A stretch of DNA of 64,000 nt. Origin: Actinomadura alba. Its GTDB lineage: Bacteria; Actinomycetota; Actinomycetes; Streptosporangiales; Streptosporangiaceae. Positions 1-10,400 of this stretch are shown in pieces (position 1 is the first letter of the stretch; each line of letters starts with the position of its first letter). The notes below the pieces were generated by a model that had not been told where the DNA came from, did not search any database, and saw only the letters and a list, made by a program, of their open reading frames with translations. The position numbers and the translations under genes were made by a program. The DNA lies in the NCBI RefSeq assembly GCF_014323705.1, contig NZ_JABVEC010000013.1, positions 62,001 through 126,000 on the forward strand, in the 5' to 3' direction.

Positions 1-39
1 GCGGCCGTCACCGCGTCCTGAACGGCGCCGGCCGCGAGC

Positions 40-642
40 GTGCATCCTTGGAGCGTGGAACCCCGTCCATTTCACCGTGGTCCCGGTCGCGTGATCCTGC
101 TCAACGGCGCGTCCAGCTCAGGCAAGTCGACGCTGGCCAAAGCGCTGCAACGCACGCTCGGGGAGCCGTTCTTGCACGTGTCCTCCGATCAGTTCGTGGC
201 CACCGGCATGCTGCCGGATCGGCGGGAGGAATCCGGGCCGTTCAACTGGTGGAGCCAGATGCGTCCCCGCTTTTTCGCCGGATTCCACCGCTGCCTGCCC
301 GCGCTCGCCGAGGCCGGCAACGATCTGATCGTCGAGCATGTGATCGAGTTTCCGGCATGGCGCGATGAGCTGGCCAGGCTGCTGGCGCACCTGGACGTCT
401 TCCTCGTCGGCGTGCACTGCGACCTCGACGAACTGGATCGGCGCGAGCGCGCCCGCGGTGACCGCCGGATGGGCGAGGGCCGCAGCCATGTCGAAGAGAA
501 CCTCATGCACACCTTCGGCCCGTACGACTTGGAGGTGGACACGACGGCGGGAGTATCGGCCACGCTCGCCGATTCGGTCCTGACGGCCTGGCGGAATCGG
601 ACCGTACCCCGGGCCATGCGGCCGGGACCGGCCGCGGGATGA
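40..642 (+). CDS. Chloramphenicol phosphotransferase-like P-loop kinase
   Basis: A 200-aa P-loop protein. A Walker A motif GASSSGKST lies at residues 23-31, and an SSDQF stretch puts an Asp at about residue 50, where chloramphenicol 3-O-phosphotransferases carry their catalytic Asp. Length is close to that family (about 180 aa). The known family phosphorylates the C3 hydroxyl of chloramphenicol; many relatives in actinomycetes have unknown substrates, so antibiotic resistance is only inferred. The GTG start follows an in-frame stop at 19-21. An inner GTG six codons on is also possible. It converges on the MFS gene at 668. Confidence 0.75.
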   Translation: MHPWSVEPRPFHRGPGRVILLNGASSSGKSTLAKALQRTLGEPFLHVSSDQFVATGMLPDRREESGPFNWWSQMRPRFFAGFHRCLPALAEAGNDLIVEHVIEFPAWRDELARLLAHLDVFLVGVHCDLDELDRRERARGDRRMGEGRSHVEENLMHTFGPYDLEVDTTAGVSATLADSVLTAWRNRTVPRAMRPGPAAG

Positions 643-667
643 GATGGGCGTTCGGCGGACCAGCGCT

Positions 668-1888
668 TCAAAGCCGTCCGGGGACCTCGGCACGCACAGG
701 TGACGCGGATGACGACAGGTGGCGGCCCAGGGCCACCGCGGCGAGCAAGGCCACGACCGCGCACACGCCAGGCCACCCGACGTGGGCATAGGCGCGGGCT
801 CCGATCCAGGAACCCATGCTGCCGCCGAGGTAGGCACAGGTCATGTAGGCGGTGTTGAGCCTGCTGCGGACCTCTGGGCGCAGGGCGTAGATCCGCACCT
901 GGTTGGCGACCTGCCCGGACTGCATCGCGACATCGAGTAGCAACGTGCCGATGACCAGCGCCACCAGGCCCAGCGCACCGCCGAGGCCGCCGAACGCCAG
1001 GACGCCGGCCGACGCGATGACCCCCAGCATGCAGACGAGGTTTACCGTGTCGGGCCCGCGCCGGTCCACCTGGCGTCCCGCGACCGGTGTGCACAGCATG
1101 GTCCCGGCGTTGACCAGGGCCAGCACCCCGACCGCCTGCGCGCCCAGGTTGTACGCCGGGCCGGTCAGCAGCAGCGCGACGCCGGTCCAGACCGCCGAGA
1201 AACCGGCGAAGATCGCGGCCTGGTAGAAGCAGGAACGGCGCAGCTCCGGCTCGGTGCGCAGTAGGCGTAGCGACTCGGCCAGCAGCGCGGGGTACCGCTG
1301 TCCCGACGGCGGGGACGTCGTCGGCAGCGCGCGGGCCAGGAACGCCGCGATGAGCAGAGAGAGTGCTGCGGCGATCAGGTAGGGAGCCCGCCATCCCCAC
1401 CACTCGCTGATGGTCCCGCCGAAGGCGCGGGACAGCAGCATGCCGCCGATGGACCCGCTCAGCAGCGTCCCGGTGACCGTACCGCGACGGTCGTCGGCCA
1501 CCAGGCCGGCCGCCATCGGGGCGATGATCGGTGCGACCACGGTGGTGACCCCGATGAGGATGCTCGCGCCGACGAGGGGCGGAAGCGCGGGCGCGGCGCT
1601 CGCGGCGAGCAGTCCCAGCCCGGTGATGCCGAGCAGGGTGACGATCAATGGACGGTACGGGAGCCGGTCGCCGAGCGGGACGAGCAGGAAGATCCCGGCC
1701 GTGTAGCCCAGCTGCACCGCGGTCACCACCAGGGCGGCCGAGTCGGGTGTGATGTGCAGGCCGGAGGCGACCGACGGGCTGATAGCCTGCGGAAAGTAGA
1801 CGTTGCCCACGGCCACCCCGCAGGTGAGGGCCAGGAGCAGGGTCAGTCGGCGGCTCATGTGGGACCCGGATGTTCTTTCGTCGGCCAC
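668..1888 (-). CDS. MFS transporter
   Basis: A 406-aa major facilitator with about 12 hydrophobic segments and the loop 2-3 motif region around GDRLPYRP, typical of drug/small-molecule H+ antiporters. It lies in the inner membrane; the substrate is unknown. The GTG start lies 1 nt beyond the stop of the upstream SDR gene, so translation is probably coupled. An internal ATG at 1858 is an alternative. It is probably co-transcribed with the SDR and controlled by the divergent ArsR-type regulator. Confidence 0.85.
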   Translation of the reverse strand: MADERTSGSHMSRRLTLLLALTCGVAVGNVYFPQAISPSVASGLHITPDSAALVVTAVQLGYTAGIFLLVPLGDRLPYRPLIVTLLGITGLGLLAASAAPALPPLVGASILIGVTTVVAPIIAPMAAGLVADDRRGTVTGTLLSGSIGGMLLSRAFGGTISEWWGWRAPYLIAAALSLLIAAFLARALPTTSPPSGQRYPALLAESLRLLRTEPELRRSCFYQAAIFAGFSAVWTGVALLLTGPAYNLGAQAVGVLALVNAGTMLCTPVAGRQVDRRGPDTVNLVCMLGVIASAGVLAFGGLGGALGLVALVIGTLLLDVAMQSGQVANQVRIYALRPEVRSRLNTAYMTCAYLGGSMGSWIGARAYAHVGWPGVCAVVALLAAVALGRHLSSSASPVRAEVPGRL

Positions 1889-1889
1889 G

Positions 1890-2657
1890 TCAGTCCACCG
1901 GCCCGCCGGCGACGTAGATGACCTGGCCGGAGACGAACCCCGCCTCGGGGCTCACGAGATACGACGCGGTGTGCGCGATGTCCTCGGGCCGGCCGACCCG
2001 GCCGACCGGGATGGACTGCGCCGCGAGCCGCTGGTGCTCTTCGAAGTCGCGGCCGAGCCTCCGGGCACTGGCCCTGGTCATGTCGCTCACGACGAAGCCC
2101 GGCGCGATGGCGTTGGCGGTGACGCCGTGCCGCCCGAGCTCGAGGGCGAGCGTCTTGGTGAAGCCGATCAGGCCGGCCTTCGCGCTGGAGTAGTCGACGC
2201 GACCGGCGTCGCCGACCGCGGAGATGCTCGACATGTTGACGATGCGCCCCCACCCGGCCTCGATCATGTGCCGGCCGACGGCCCTGGTGGCGAAGAACGG
2301 GCCGCGCAGGTTGACCCCGATGACGGAGTCCCACTGCTCGGTGGTCATCTCCACGATGTCGGCACGGGGACCGATTCCGGCGTTGTTGACCAGCACCGTG
2401 GGCGGCCCCAACTCGGCGGCGACCCGCGCGACCGCGGCGGTCACCGCGGCCTCGTCGGCGACGTCGGCGGCGACCGCCATCGCCGACCCACTGTCGCTCG
2501 TGATGGCCTCGACGGTGCCGGCGCAGTCGGCCTCGCTGAGGTCGATCACCCCGACCGCGAGGCCGTCGCGCGCCAGACGCTCGGCCACCGCGGCGCCGAT
2601 GCCGCGTGCCGCACCCGTAACGATCGCCGTGCGCTGCCCATGGGCTGTACTCGTCAT
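1890..2657 (-). CDS. SDR family oxidoreductase (FabG-like)
   Basis: A 255-aa short-chain dehydrogenase. It shows the nucleotide-binding motif TGAARGIG, NNAG, a catalytic Ser in NMSSIS and the YSSAK Tyr/Lys pair, plus the GRPEDIA C-terminal stretch common in FabG-like enzymes. It probably uses NAD(P)H to reduce a ketone or oxidise an alcohol; the substrate is unknown. I chose the ATG at 2657 (MTSTAHGQ) over the longer frame because residues before it look non-coding. It is the first gene of a two-gene unit with the MFS exporter, divergent from 2714. Confidence 0.85.
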   Translation of the reverse strand: MTSTAHGQRTAIVTGAARGIGAAVAERLARDGLAVGVIDLSEADCAGTVEAITSDSGSAMAVAADVADEAAVTAAVARVAAELGPPTVLVNNAGIGPRADIVEMTTEQWDSVIGVNLRGPFFATRAVGRHMIEAGWGRIVNMSSISAVGDAGRVDYSSAKAGLIGFTKTLALELGRHGVTANAIAPGFVVSDMTRASARRLGRDFEEHQRLAAQSIPVGRVGRPEDIAHTASYLVSPEAGFVSGQVIYVAGGPVD

Positions 2658-2713
2658 GCGCCGAAGTCCACGGCATCGACGTCCCGCTGCCAAACGATGT
2701 AGCGTATGGCTTA

Positions 2714-3700
2714 ATGATCAGCTTTGTGCTCGGCGTCGAGGATCTCGCGGACACCCGGTTCGCGATCTCACCCCTGCACGAGACGGTGTGCAGCCTGCGG
2801 GTGCTGCGCGATCCCAGCCGGTACGCGTTGCAGCTTCCGTGGCGCAGGTCCGTTCTCGGCAGGCTCGACGGGCTCGACACCGGTCTGCTGATGTCCATGG
2901 TCGGGGACAGCCACGCCCTTCCGGACTTCCTGACGCCGCGGCCCATGGCCTTCGCTCCGACCTTCGAAGAGGAATTGGCCTTCGTACGCCGGACGTCCCC
3001 GGATCTCGTACGCCGTGACCTGCTGGCCACGCACGCGCCCGGCCCGATTCCGGACGCTCTGCAAGAGGTCCAGGCTCCTGGCGACGCGCCGGTCCGCAGG
3101 CTCCGCGATGCCCTCTGCGAGCTCTTGCGGGACTACTGGGACGTCGCAATAAAACCGACATGGCCGCAGATGCGACTCGTGCTGGAAGCCGACATGACCT
3201 ACCGCGCGAGGCAACTGGCCGTCGGCGGCGCGCGCCTGCTGTTCGCCGACATGCATCCGAATCTGCGATGGCAGGACGGAGTGCTGCACATCGACAAGAT
3301 GATCGGCAGGCACCGCGTCGCGGCGTCCGGTCGAGGGCTGCTGCTGGTGCCGTCGGTGTTCGCCTACAAGCCGGCCCCTCCGCTCAGCCCGGAGGAACCG
3401 CCGCTGCTGTCGTACCCGAGCCGTGCGGTGGCGACGCTGTGGGCTCCGGTGCCGACCGCCGACGCGACCGCTCTCGCGTCGCTGGTCGGAGCGCCCAGAG
3501 CGAGACTGCTCGGTCTCCTCGACGAGCCGCTGCCGACGGTCGAGATCGCCCGCCGCCTCGCGGTGACGCCCAGCGCCGTGTCACAGCACCTGCAGGTGCT
3601 CCACGCGACCGGTCTGGTCACCCGCACCCGCGACGGACGCCACGTGCTGTACCGTCGCAGCGGCCTCGGCGACCGGCTCGCCGACCAGTCGGCCGGCTGA
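2714..3700 (+). CDS. ArsR-type regulator with N-terminal DUF5937-like domain
   Basis: A 328-aa protein. The last 80 residues form a winged helix-turn-helix of the ArsR class (VEIARRLAVTPSAVSQHLQV, then a wing with TRTRDGRHVLYRR). The N-terminal 220 residues resemble the DUF5937 sensor-like part that precedes such domains in actinomycetes. No metal-binding Cys pair is visible, so this is unlikely to be a metal sensor. It is divergent from the SDR-MFS pair with only 56 bp between starts, which suggests it controls that pair and itself. Confidence 0.75.
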   Translation: MISFVLGVEDLADTRFAISPLHETVCSLRVLRDPSRYALQLPWRRSVLGRLDGLDTGLLMSMVGDSHALPDFLTPRPMAFAPTFEEELAFVRRTSPDLVRRDLLATHAPGPIPDALQEVQAPGDAPVRRLRDALCELLRDYWDVAIKPTWPQMRLVLEADMTYRARQLAVGGARLLFADMHPNLRWQDGVLHIDKMIGRHRVAASGRGLLLVPSVFAYKPAPPLSPEEPPLLSYPSRAVATLWAPVPTADATALASLVGAPRARLLGLLDEPLPTVEIARRLAVTPSAVSQHLQVLHATGLVTRTRDGRHVLYRRSGLGDRLADQSAG

Positions 3701-3752
3701 GTGCGCGCGTCAGGCGTCCGGCGCGGCCAGCCGTCGACGAAGGTGGCCTGAC

Positions 3753-4925
3753 ATGGACTCCCCGGATCCCGTCACCCGCATGCGCGCCGCGCTGCCGGGG
3801 ATGCTCACCGACATCGAGGAACTGGTCACGTGCGAGTCGCCGTCCGCCGACCTGGCAGCGGTCGCGCGCAGTGCCGACACCGTGGCCCGCGTCGGCACGC
3901 GGCGGCTCGGCGTACCTCCGGAGCGCATCGTCATCGACGGCAGGACCCACCTGCGGTGGCGGCTGGGCGACGGGCCCGCGCGGGTGCTCCTGCTCGGCCA
4001 CCACGACACGGTCTGGCCGCTGGGCTCGCTCGAAACCCGTCCGTACGCGGTGAGCGGCGGGGTGCTGCGCGGCCCCGGCAGCTTCGACATGAAGGCTGGC
4101 CTGGCGCTGGCGATGCACGCGGTGGCGAGCCTCGCCGATCCTTCGGGCGTGACGCTTCTGGTCACCGGTGATGAGGAGATCGGATCGCCGAGCTCGCGGA
4201 CCCTCGTCGAGGACGCGGCGGCGGGTTGCGCCGGGGCACTCGTGCTGGAGGCGTCCGCGGACGGCGGCGCGCTCAAGACCGAGCGCAAGGGCGTCTCGTC
4301 GTACGGCGTCCATGTGCACGGGCGGGCGGCGCACGCGGGCCTCGAGCCGCAACGCGGAGTGAACGCCTCCGTGGAGCTGGCCCACCAGGTGCTGGCGATC
4401 GGCGCACTCGGCCGTGATGAACGCGGGACGACGGTCACCCCGACCACGATGTCGGCCGGGACCACGAGGAACACCGTTCCCGCCGCCGGCGAGCTCGCCG
4501 TCGACGTACGGGTCCGCGACGCCGCGGAGCAGGCCCGGGTGGACGCCGCGATCCGCTCCCTGTCTCCCGTGCTCGACGGCGCGCGCCTGGAGATCAGCGG
4601 CGGGCCCAACCGCCCACCGCTCACCCTCGAGGCGTCGTCGGCGCTCTTCTCCGCAGCCGCGGCGCTGGCCGGGCGGCTCGGCCTGCCGCCGCTGACGCGC
4701 GCGGCGGTGGGCGGCGGCTCGGACGGCAACTTCACCGCCGGGATCGGCACCCCCACGCTCGACGGGCTCGGCGCGGTGGGCGGGGGAGCGCACGCGGACG
4801 ACGAGCACGTCCTGGTCGACGCACTGCCCGGCCGTGCCGCGCTGGTGGCCGCCCTCGTCACCGAACTGCTCGCCGGCCCCGGCCGGCCGGAACCGGACCC
4901 TTCCGCCGGAGCGCCCCGGCCATGA
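3753..4925 (+). CDS. M20 family metallopeptidase (carboxypeptidase G2-like)
   Basis: A 390-aa zinc hydrolase of the M20 (ArgE/DapE/CPG2) class. Metal ligands are visible at GHHDT (His84/Asp85 region), the bridging Asp in GSFDMKAG, and the catalytic Glu pair TGDEEIGS at about residues 141-142. A dimerisation lid domain lies in the middle (GRAAHAGLEPQ). The family releases C-terminal amino acids such as glutamate from N-acyl substrates; the actual substrate is unknown. A purine-rich GACGAAGG precedes the ATG. Confidence 0.85.
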   Translation: MDSPDPVTRMRAALPGMLTDIEELVTCESPSADLAAVARSADTVARVGTRRLGVPPERIVIDGRTHLRWRLGDGPARVLLLGHHDTVWPLGSLETRPYAVSGGVLRGPGSFDMKAGLALAMHAVASLADPSGVTLLVTGDEEIGSPSSRTLVEDAAAGCAGALVLEASADGGALKTERKGVSSYGVHVHGRAAHAGLEPQRGVNASVELAHQVLAIGALGRDERGTTVTPTTMSAGTTRNTVPAAGELAVDVRVRDAAEQARVDAAIRSLSPVLDGARLEISGGPNRPPLTLEASSALFSAAAALAGRLGLPPLTRAAVGGGSDGNFTAGIGTPTLDGLGAVGGGAHADDEHVLVDALPGRAALVAALVTELLAGPGRPEPDPSAGAPRP

Positions 4926-5007
4926 CCGACCCAGACGAGATCACGAGAATGAGACCCGAGACACGTAGCCGGCAGAGGAAGGCGACGCCGCCTCAACCCG
5001 GGCCGGG

Positions 5008-5472
5008 TCAGTCTGCCGGTCGCAGGTCGGCCGGGAGAAGTTGCTCGGTGAGCAGACGGCGGACTCGCGAATCGCGGTCGGGAGCGGCGAGCCAGGAGTC
5101 CAGGAGCCGCCAGCCGTGGAAGTATCCGAGGACGTACAGGGCCATGCCCGTCGCTCGCAATGAGCCCAGTGCCGCGCCGGTCTCGGTGTCGGAGAGCAGC
5201 GCCCAGCGGGACAGGTAGGCGGCCAGTTCCGTGTCCGGGCGGCCTTCGGCGGCCATGCACGCGGTGTTGGCCCAGACGCCGAACAGGACGTTCTGGGCGC
5301 GGTGGATCGCGGCGAAGTCGCTGCCGTCTGGGGCCATGCCGTGTTCGGCGAGGGCGTGGTCGGTCAGCCATGCCTGGGCCTTGTCGCCGGGGAAGACGAT
5401 GTCCTGCGCATGCAGGCCCAGCCCTTCACTGATCACGAAGCTCCGGCAACTGACGCGGAGCCGGCAGGTCAT
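5008..5472 (-). pseudogene. C-terminal fragment of a DUF885-like protein
   Basis: The reading frame begins with residues unlike a protein start, then runs through VISEGLGLHAQDIVFPG to an acidic, helical C-terminus (YFHGWRLLDSW) that resembles only the last ~140 residues of a much longer (about 400-480 aa) actinobacterial DUF885/peptidase-like hypothetical protein. No upstream continuation was found on the same strand, so this is a 5'-truncated remnant. The family assignment is from memory of the pattern and is tentative. Confidence 0.45.
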
Positions 5473-5713
5473 GCGGCGTCACCCTTGGCTGCCCGCCCTG
5501 ATGGCCACTCGCCCGCTGCTCGACGGCTCCGACGTTGCACGGCTGCGGCGTGACCTGGACCAGGCCATCGCCTTCCCGGACGCCGCCCGGCGCACCGGGT
5601 GGGTGCTGGGAGACGTCGCCGTCGCCCCCGGTGAGCAATCAGTGCAGGTGCTGGACACGCCACAGGGCAGCCTGGCTCCACGCCCGGCGGGCTCGCCGGT
5701 TCCCGCTCGTCGT

Positions 5714-6640
5714 TCATCCTGCCCGTCCTTCGAGTCTTCCGGGACCGTCCGACAGGTCCACGATGGGCTCGGCGAGCTTGGCCAGCGCCTTCTGCTGGAT
5801 CTGCCGCACCCCCTCGCGCGACAGCCCGAGCCGCTCGCCGATGACGCGCAGCGACTGCTCCGGCTCGCCGTCCAGCCCGAACCGGCGCTTCAGCACATAT
5901 CGTTCGCGGGGGTCGAGATTCGACAGGCCGCTGATGGCGCGCAGATCAAACCGCAGCAACACCTGCTCCTCGACGCCCGGGGAGGGGTCGTCCAGCCGTT
6001 CGTCCCATGGCACCTCGTACTTTCCCTCTCCCGGGGCGGGCGCGTGCAGGCTGTCGAGCCGGGGCGCGTCCAGGACGCGGCGCACCTGGGCCTCGGTCAC
6101 CCCGGCGCGCCGGGCGACGGCGGCGTGGTCCACCGGGGCGGTAGGCCCGACCTCCTCCAGGAACGCTCGCTCGGCGGCCAGGATGGCGGGGCGCTTCTCG
6201 AAGTCCCCGGGATTGAGATTGGGGTGGTCGGCGTCCCGCACCGCGCGCAGCACCTCGCGCTGGATCGGCTTGAACGCCCAGCCGGCGAACGGGCCACGCT
6301 CCGGGTCGTAGGAGGAGATCGCCCACAACAGTCCGACCTTGCCGGCACTCTCGAAATCCTCGACGTGCTCTTTGGACCTGGACGTGAACATGGCGACGTA
6401 TCTGCGGACCAGACCGAAGTTCACGTTCAGGATTTCGTGGGTGACATCCTCGAACTCACGCTCGGCCCGGCGCAACGCCAGTTCCGAGAGCATGTCCAGT
6501 TCACCGGAATCGGCTCGGGCGCGCAGAACGGTGAGCTGCTCCTGGAGCTCTTTGCGGCGCGCGAAGTGCTCGTTGTTGCGGGTGCGGAAATCCTCGGCGG
6601 CGGCGGGACGCCCGCCATCGGCCAGCTGCACGATGTTCAT
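5714..6640 (-). CDS. Sigma-70 family RNA polymerase sigma factor
   Basis: About 308 aa. Region 2 is present (NFGLVRRYVAMF, then EDFESAGKVGLLWAISSYDP and FAGWAFKPIQREVLRAVRD), then a region 3-like HTH (VARRAGVTEAQVRRVLD) and a full region 4 (LDPRERYVLKRRFGLDG then LSREGVRQIQQKALAKL). Region 1.1 is absent, so this is an alternative factor, closer to group 2/3 than to ECF. The start at 6640 is chosen because GAGGAGA sits just upstream; the longer frame has no ribosome binding site. No anti-sigma gene is adjacent. Confidence 0.85.
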   Translation of the reverse strand: MNIVQLADGGRPAAAEDFRTRNNEHFARRKELQEQLTVLRARADSGELDMLSELALRRAEREFEDVTHEILNVNFGLVRRYVAMFTSRSKEHVEDFESAGKVGLLWAISSYDPERGPFAGWAFKPIQREVLRAVRDADHPNLNPGDFEKRPAILAAERAFLEEVGPTAPVDHAAVARRAGVTEAQVRRVLDAPRLDSLHAPAPGEGKYEVPWDERLDDPSPGVEEQVLLRFDLRAISGLSNLDPRERYVLKRRFGLDGEPEQSLRVIGERLGLSREGVRQIQQKALAKLAEPIVDLSDGPGRLEGRAG

Positions 6641-6827
6641 CCGTCTCCTCGCCATTGGAGGTCGTTTCATTCGGCGATGGCAGGTGATGCGACGGCATTA
6701 CCGGCAAAGGCCAGAAAAGGGCAGGGCCTTATCAGCCACACCAAATGGAACAACATCTCTTTTGTGTGCTGATTTCCCCCATCGGCACCCTGATACGGAG
6801 AAGATGACACGCGGGCGTCGTCGACCG

Positions 6828-6847
6828 CCCCTGGAGAGTTCCAGGGG
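6828..6847. terminator. Hairpin with 8-bp stem
   Basis: CCCCTGGA and TCCAGGGG pair perfectly around a GAGT loop. There is no U-tract, as is usual for actinomycete terminators. It could shield downstream transcription or be fortuitous. Confidence 0.35.
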
Positions 6848-6933
6848 CCCATCACCTCGGCGGCCTCAGAGTGGGGCTGCGGCGTACGCGGGAACCGGTG
6901 GTCTGCGGTGTTACCGTCCGGCCCGTAGGCGCG

Positions 6934-6978
6934 TTGGCAAGGAATTGCTCGTTAGTGATACTTATGCCGAATCGGCAT
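6934..6978 (+). promoter_or_regulatory. Candidate promoter with palindromic operator
   Basis: TTGGCA (6934-6939) and GATACT (6957-6962) are separated by 17 bp, a housekeeping-sigma-like arrangement. Directly after it lies the palindrome ATGCCGAaTCGGCAT (6964-6978), positioned where a repressor would block the start of transcription. The downstream gene is the SARP regulator, about 470 nt on, unless a short gene lies between. Consensus matching was done by eye. Confidence 0.4.
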
Positions 6979-7443
6979 TGCTGGTGCACTGCCGTGCGCG
7001 TGGAAAGTGGCTCCGCAGGTCGACGAACGCCGGGTTGCGGAATCCGGGAACGCGCGGACCCTAGAGGTCAGGGGCAGGCGCGGTCCGAGATGCGGAGTGT
7101 GACCGGCCGAGCCAAGCCCACCTGACAAACGAAAGGACCATGACCGGTGCGAACGATCCTGAGCGACCCCGGTCTCGAATCCCCGCTCGTCGGAACGACG
7201 GTGACGGCGCATATCGCGTCGAGCGGTCCCGACGGATTCCGCTGCACCGTCGACGATGTCGTCACCCTTGAGCCTCGTGAGGCGCTCCTGCCGCGCGGAC
7301 GCCTTCGATCTCCCTGGCCCGCGTCGATGAGCTCACCCCGGGCAGACGTAGCCCTTGTCACCGAGCACGGCGTCGGGGCCGGCGGCGCGGCCTGCCGGGC
7401 CTGCGGGCCACAGGCCCCAAACGCCCCATGGCAGAATCATCGG

Positions 7444-10400
7444 GTGCAGATCGGGATGCTGGGGCCATTCGAGGTCCGCACAGACGACGGCAGTTTGGCC
7501 GACGTCCCGGGCGCGCGGCTGCGCGGACTGCTGATCGCCCTCGCGCTCAAGCCGGGTCATGTGGTGCCGAAGGCGTCGCTCATCGACTGGATTTGGGGGG
7601 AGCACCCGCCCGCCGATGCGACGAACGCCCTGCAGCGCTTGGTCTCCCGGCTGCGGAAGGCACTGCCGGGCGGGGTGGTCGAGGGGCAGACGGACGGCTA
7701 CCGGTTGACGGTGGAGCCCGACGCCGTCGATGCCGTGCGGTTCGAACGCCTCCTCATCGCGGGCCAGGCCCGCACCGAGGACGGTTCTCGGCGGGTGCGG
7801 CTGCTGCGCGAGGCCCTCGAGCTGTGGCGCGGTGCGGCCATGCAGGACGTCGGTCTGCAGGACAGCGCCGCGTTCGACGCCGCGGTCGTCCGGCTCGCGG
7901 GGTTGCGCCTGACCGCCACGGAGGAGCGGGTCGACGCGGAGGTCGCCCTCGGGCGCGGTGCGGAGATGGTCACGGAGCTGACCGACCTGGTGGCCGCGCA
8001 CCCGGTGCGGGAACGGCTCGTCGCCGCGCTGATGCGTGCCCTCGTCGCGACCGGTCGCGACACCGAGGCGCTGCTCGTGTACCAGCGCACGAGAGAAGCC
8101 CTGGCCGACGCGCTGGGCGTCGACCCCTCACCGGAGCTGTCCGCGTTGCACGTCGCGCTGCTGCGGGGCGAGTTGGGACGGCGGGAGGAGAACCGGAAGA
8201 CCAACTTGCGTGCCGAGCTGACCAGCTTCGTCGGCAAGGAAGCCGATGTCGCCGCGGTCCGCGAACTCATCGCCGAACATCGGCTCACCACCCTGATCGG
8301 GCCGGGCGGTTCGGGGAAGACCAGGCTGGCCGTGGAAACCGCGCGCACGCTGCTCGGCGACCTGCCGGACGGGGCCTGGCTGGTGGAGCTCGCGGCCATC
8401 GGCGCCGACGGTGACGTGGCGCAGGCGACGCTCGACGGGCTCGGCCTCCGGGACGCCCTGCTCGGTGAGGCACCGAACGTGGAGTCGGCCGAACGGCTCA
8501 TCGCCGCGATCCGCGAGCGGGAGGCGCTGCTGATCCTGGACAACTGTGAGCACGTGATCGAGTCGGCGGCGGCGCTCGCCCATCGAGTGCTCGGGGAGTG
8601 CCGGCGGTTGCGGATCCTGGCGACGAGCAGGGAACCGCTCGGCATCACCGGTGAGGCGCTGTGGCCGGTCGCGCCGCTGGCCTTGCCGGAGGGGGACGCC
8701 GCCCCCGGCGAGATCGAGTCCTCTCCAGCCGTCCGGTTGCTACGGGATCGGGCGAGCGCGGTGCGCAAAGATTTCGTGGTCGACGCCCACACGTTGTCGA
8801 CGATGGTGCGCGTCTGCCGGGCGCTGGACGGGATGCCGCTGGCGATCGAACTGGCCGCGGCCAGGTTGCGCACCATGTCCATCGATCAGCTCGCCAGCCG
8901 GCTCGACGACCGGTTCCGCCTGCTGACCGGTGGTAGCCGTACCGCGTTGCCGCGGCACCGAACGCTGCGCGCGATGGTCGACTGGAGCTGGGAGCTGCTG
9001 ACCGTCGCCGAACGGATGGTCCTGCGCAGGCTCTCGGTGTTCTCGGGCGGGGCGAGCCTGGAAGCGGCCGAGCGGGTCTGCGTCGGCGATGCGGTGGAGC
9101 AGGAGCAGGTGTTCGAGTTCCTCACCGCGCTGGCCGAGAAGTCGCTGCTGGTCGCCGAGGGTGACGGCGCACCGCGCTACCGGATGCTCGGCACGATCAA
9201 GGAGTACGCCGCCCACCGGCTCGCGGAGGCGGGGGAATCGGACCCGGCGCGCCACGCGCATCTCGCCTACTTCACCGAACTCACCGAGACCGCGGATACG
9301 CACCTTCGCCGCGTCGACCAATTGGAATGGCTCGCCACGCTCGATGTCGAGCACGACAACATCGGTTCCGCTATGCGTGGTGCGCTCGCGGCCGGCGAGG
9401 CGCACGCGGCGATGCGGCTCGCGGCGGGCGCCGGCTGGTACTGGTGGCTCGGCGGGCGCAAGGCCGAAGGCATCGAGCTGATCATCGCGGCCGCGAAGAC
9501 GCCCGGCGAGGTGGCCGACGACGTTCGGGCCATGGCGTACGCGCTGGTCGTGCTGTTCGAGACTTCCGGGCTGAGCGACGAGCACAATGCCGAGGAGTGG
9601 ATCCACCAGGCATACCGGTTCAGCCAGGGGGGCCACGGCCGCTACCCGCTGCTGGGGCTCATCGCCGCGATGGAGCGCATGTTGCAGGCGCCGGACGCGC
9701 TCTTGGCCGCGTTCGAACCCTTGCTGGACGATGATGACCCCTGGGTACGCGCACTGGCCCGCTTCCACCTCGGCAAGATGCGGATCTTGCTCGGCGACGG
9801 TGGAAGGGAGGCGGACGCTCATCTCGAGCTGGCGCTCGCCGAGTTCAGAGCCCTCGGCGAACGGTACGGGATCTCGTTGGCCCTCACCGAGCTGGCGAAC
9901 CGGATCGCCATGCGCGGCGAGTTCGCCCGTGCATGCGAGCATTTCGAAGAGGCGATCGCGGCCGTCACCGAAATCGGTGCCATCGACGATGTCATCCGGA
10001 TGCGGTCGCGACAGGCGCAGCTGTACCGGCTGCTAGGCGATGAGGACGCCAGCGCGGCCGCCATGGCCGAGGCCGAGCGGTGCGCGGAACGGGTCACCTG
10101 GCCGGATGCGCTGGCTGCGCTGGCCCTCTCGAAGGCGGAGCTCGCTCGCTGGGGCGGCCGCATCGAGGAGGCCTTCCAGCAGCTCGGCGTCGCGACGACA
10201 CTGCTGGGCGACGAAGCGGAGCAGGCGAGTATCCGCGGGGGGACCCACGACCTGCTCGGCTATCTTGCCGACGACCTCGGTGAGGCCCGTACGCACCGCA
10301 TCGCGGCCTTCCAGGCGGCGTCCGAGGCGGGTAACGCACCCTTGATCGCGCAGGTACTCGTCGGGGTCGCGGACCTGGCACTCCGCCGCGACGAGTACGA

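Larger units (their letters stand above)
6641..7443. other. 803-nt gene-poor interval with promoter signals
   Basis: No convincing protein. The first part (6660-6790) is relatively AT-rich and probably carries the sigma-factor promoter on the minus strand. It contains a hairpin (6828-6847), a plus-strand promoter-like pair with a palindrome (6934-6978), and a GAAAGGA ribosome-binding-like site before an ATG at 7140 that opens a 42-codon basic frame. An in-frame extension of the SARP gene back to GTG 7147 exists but does not resemble any SARP. Confidence 0.4.

Noticed and set aside
5231-6772. 513-aa plus-strand frame opposite the sigma factor
   Set aside because: Shadow of the sigma gene; no motif beyond chance.
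7147-7443. 99-residue N-terminal extension of the SARP regulator
   Set aside because: SARP proteins start at the VQIGMLGPFEV-type strand; the extension has no family pattern.
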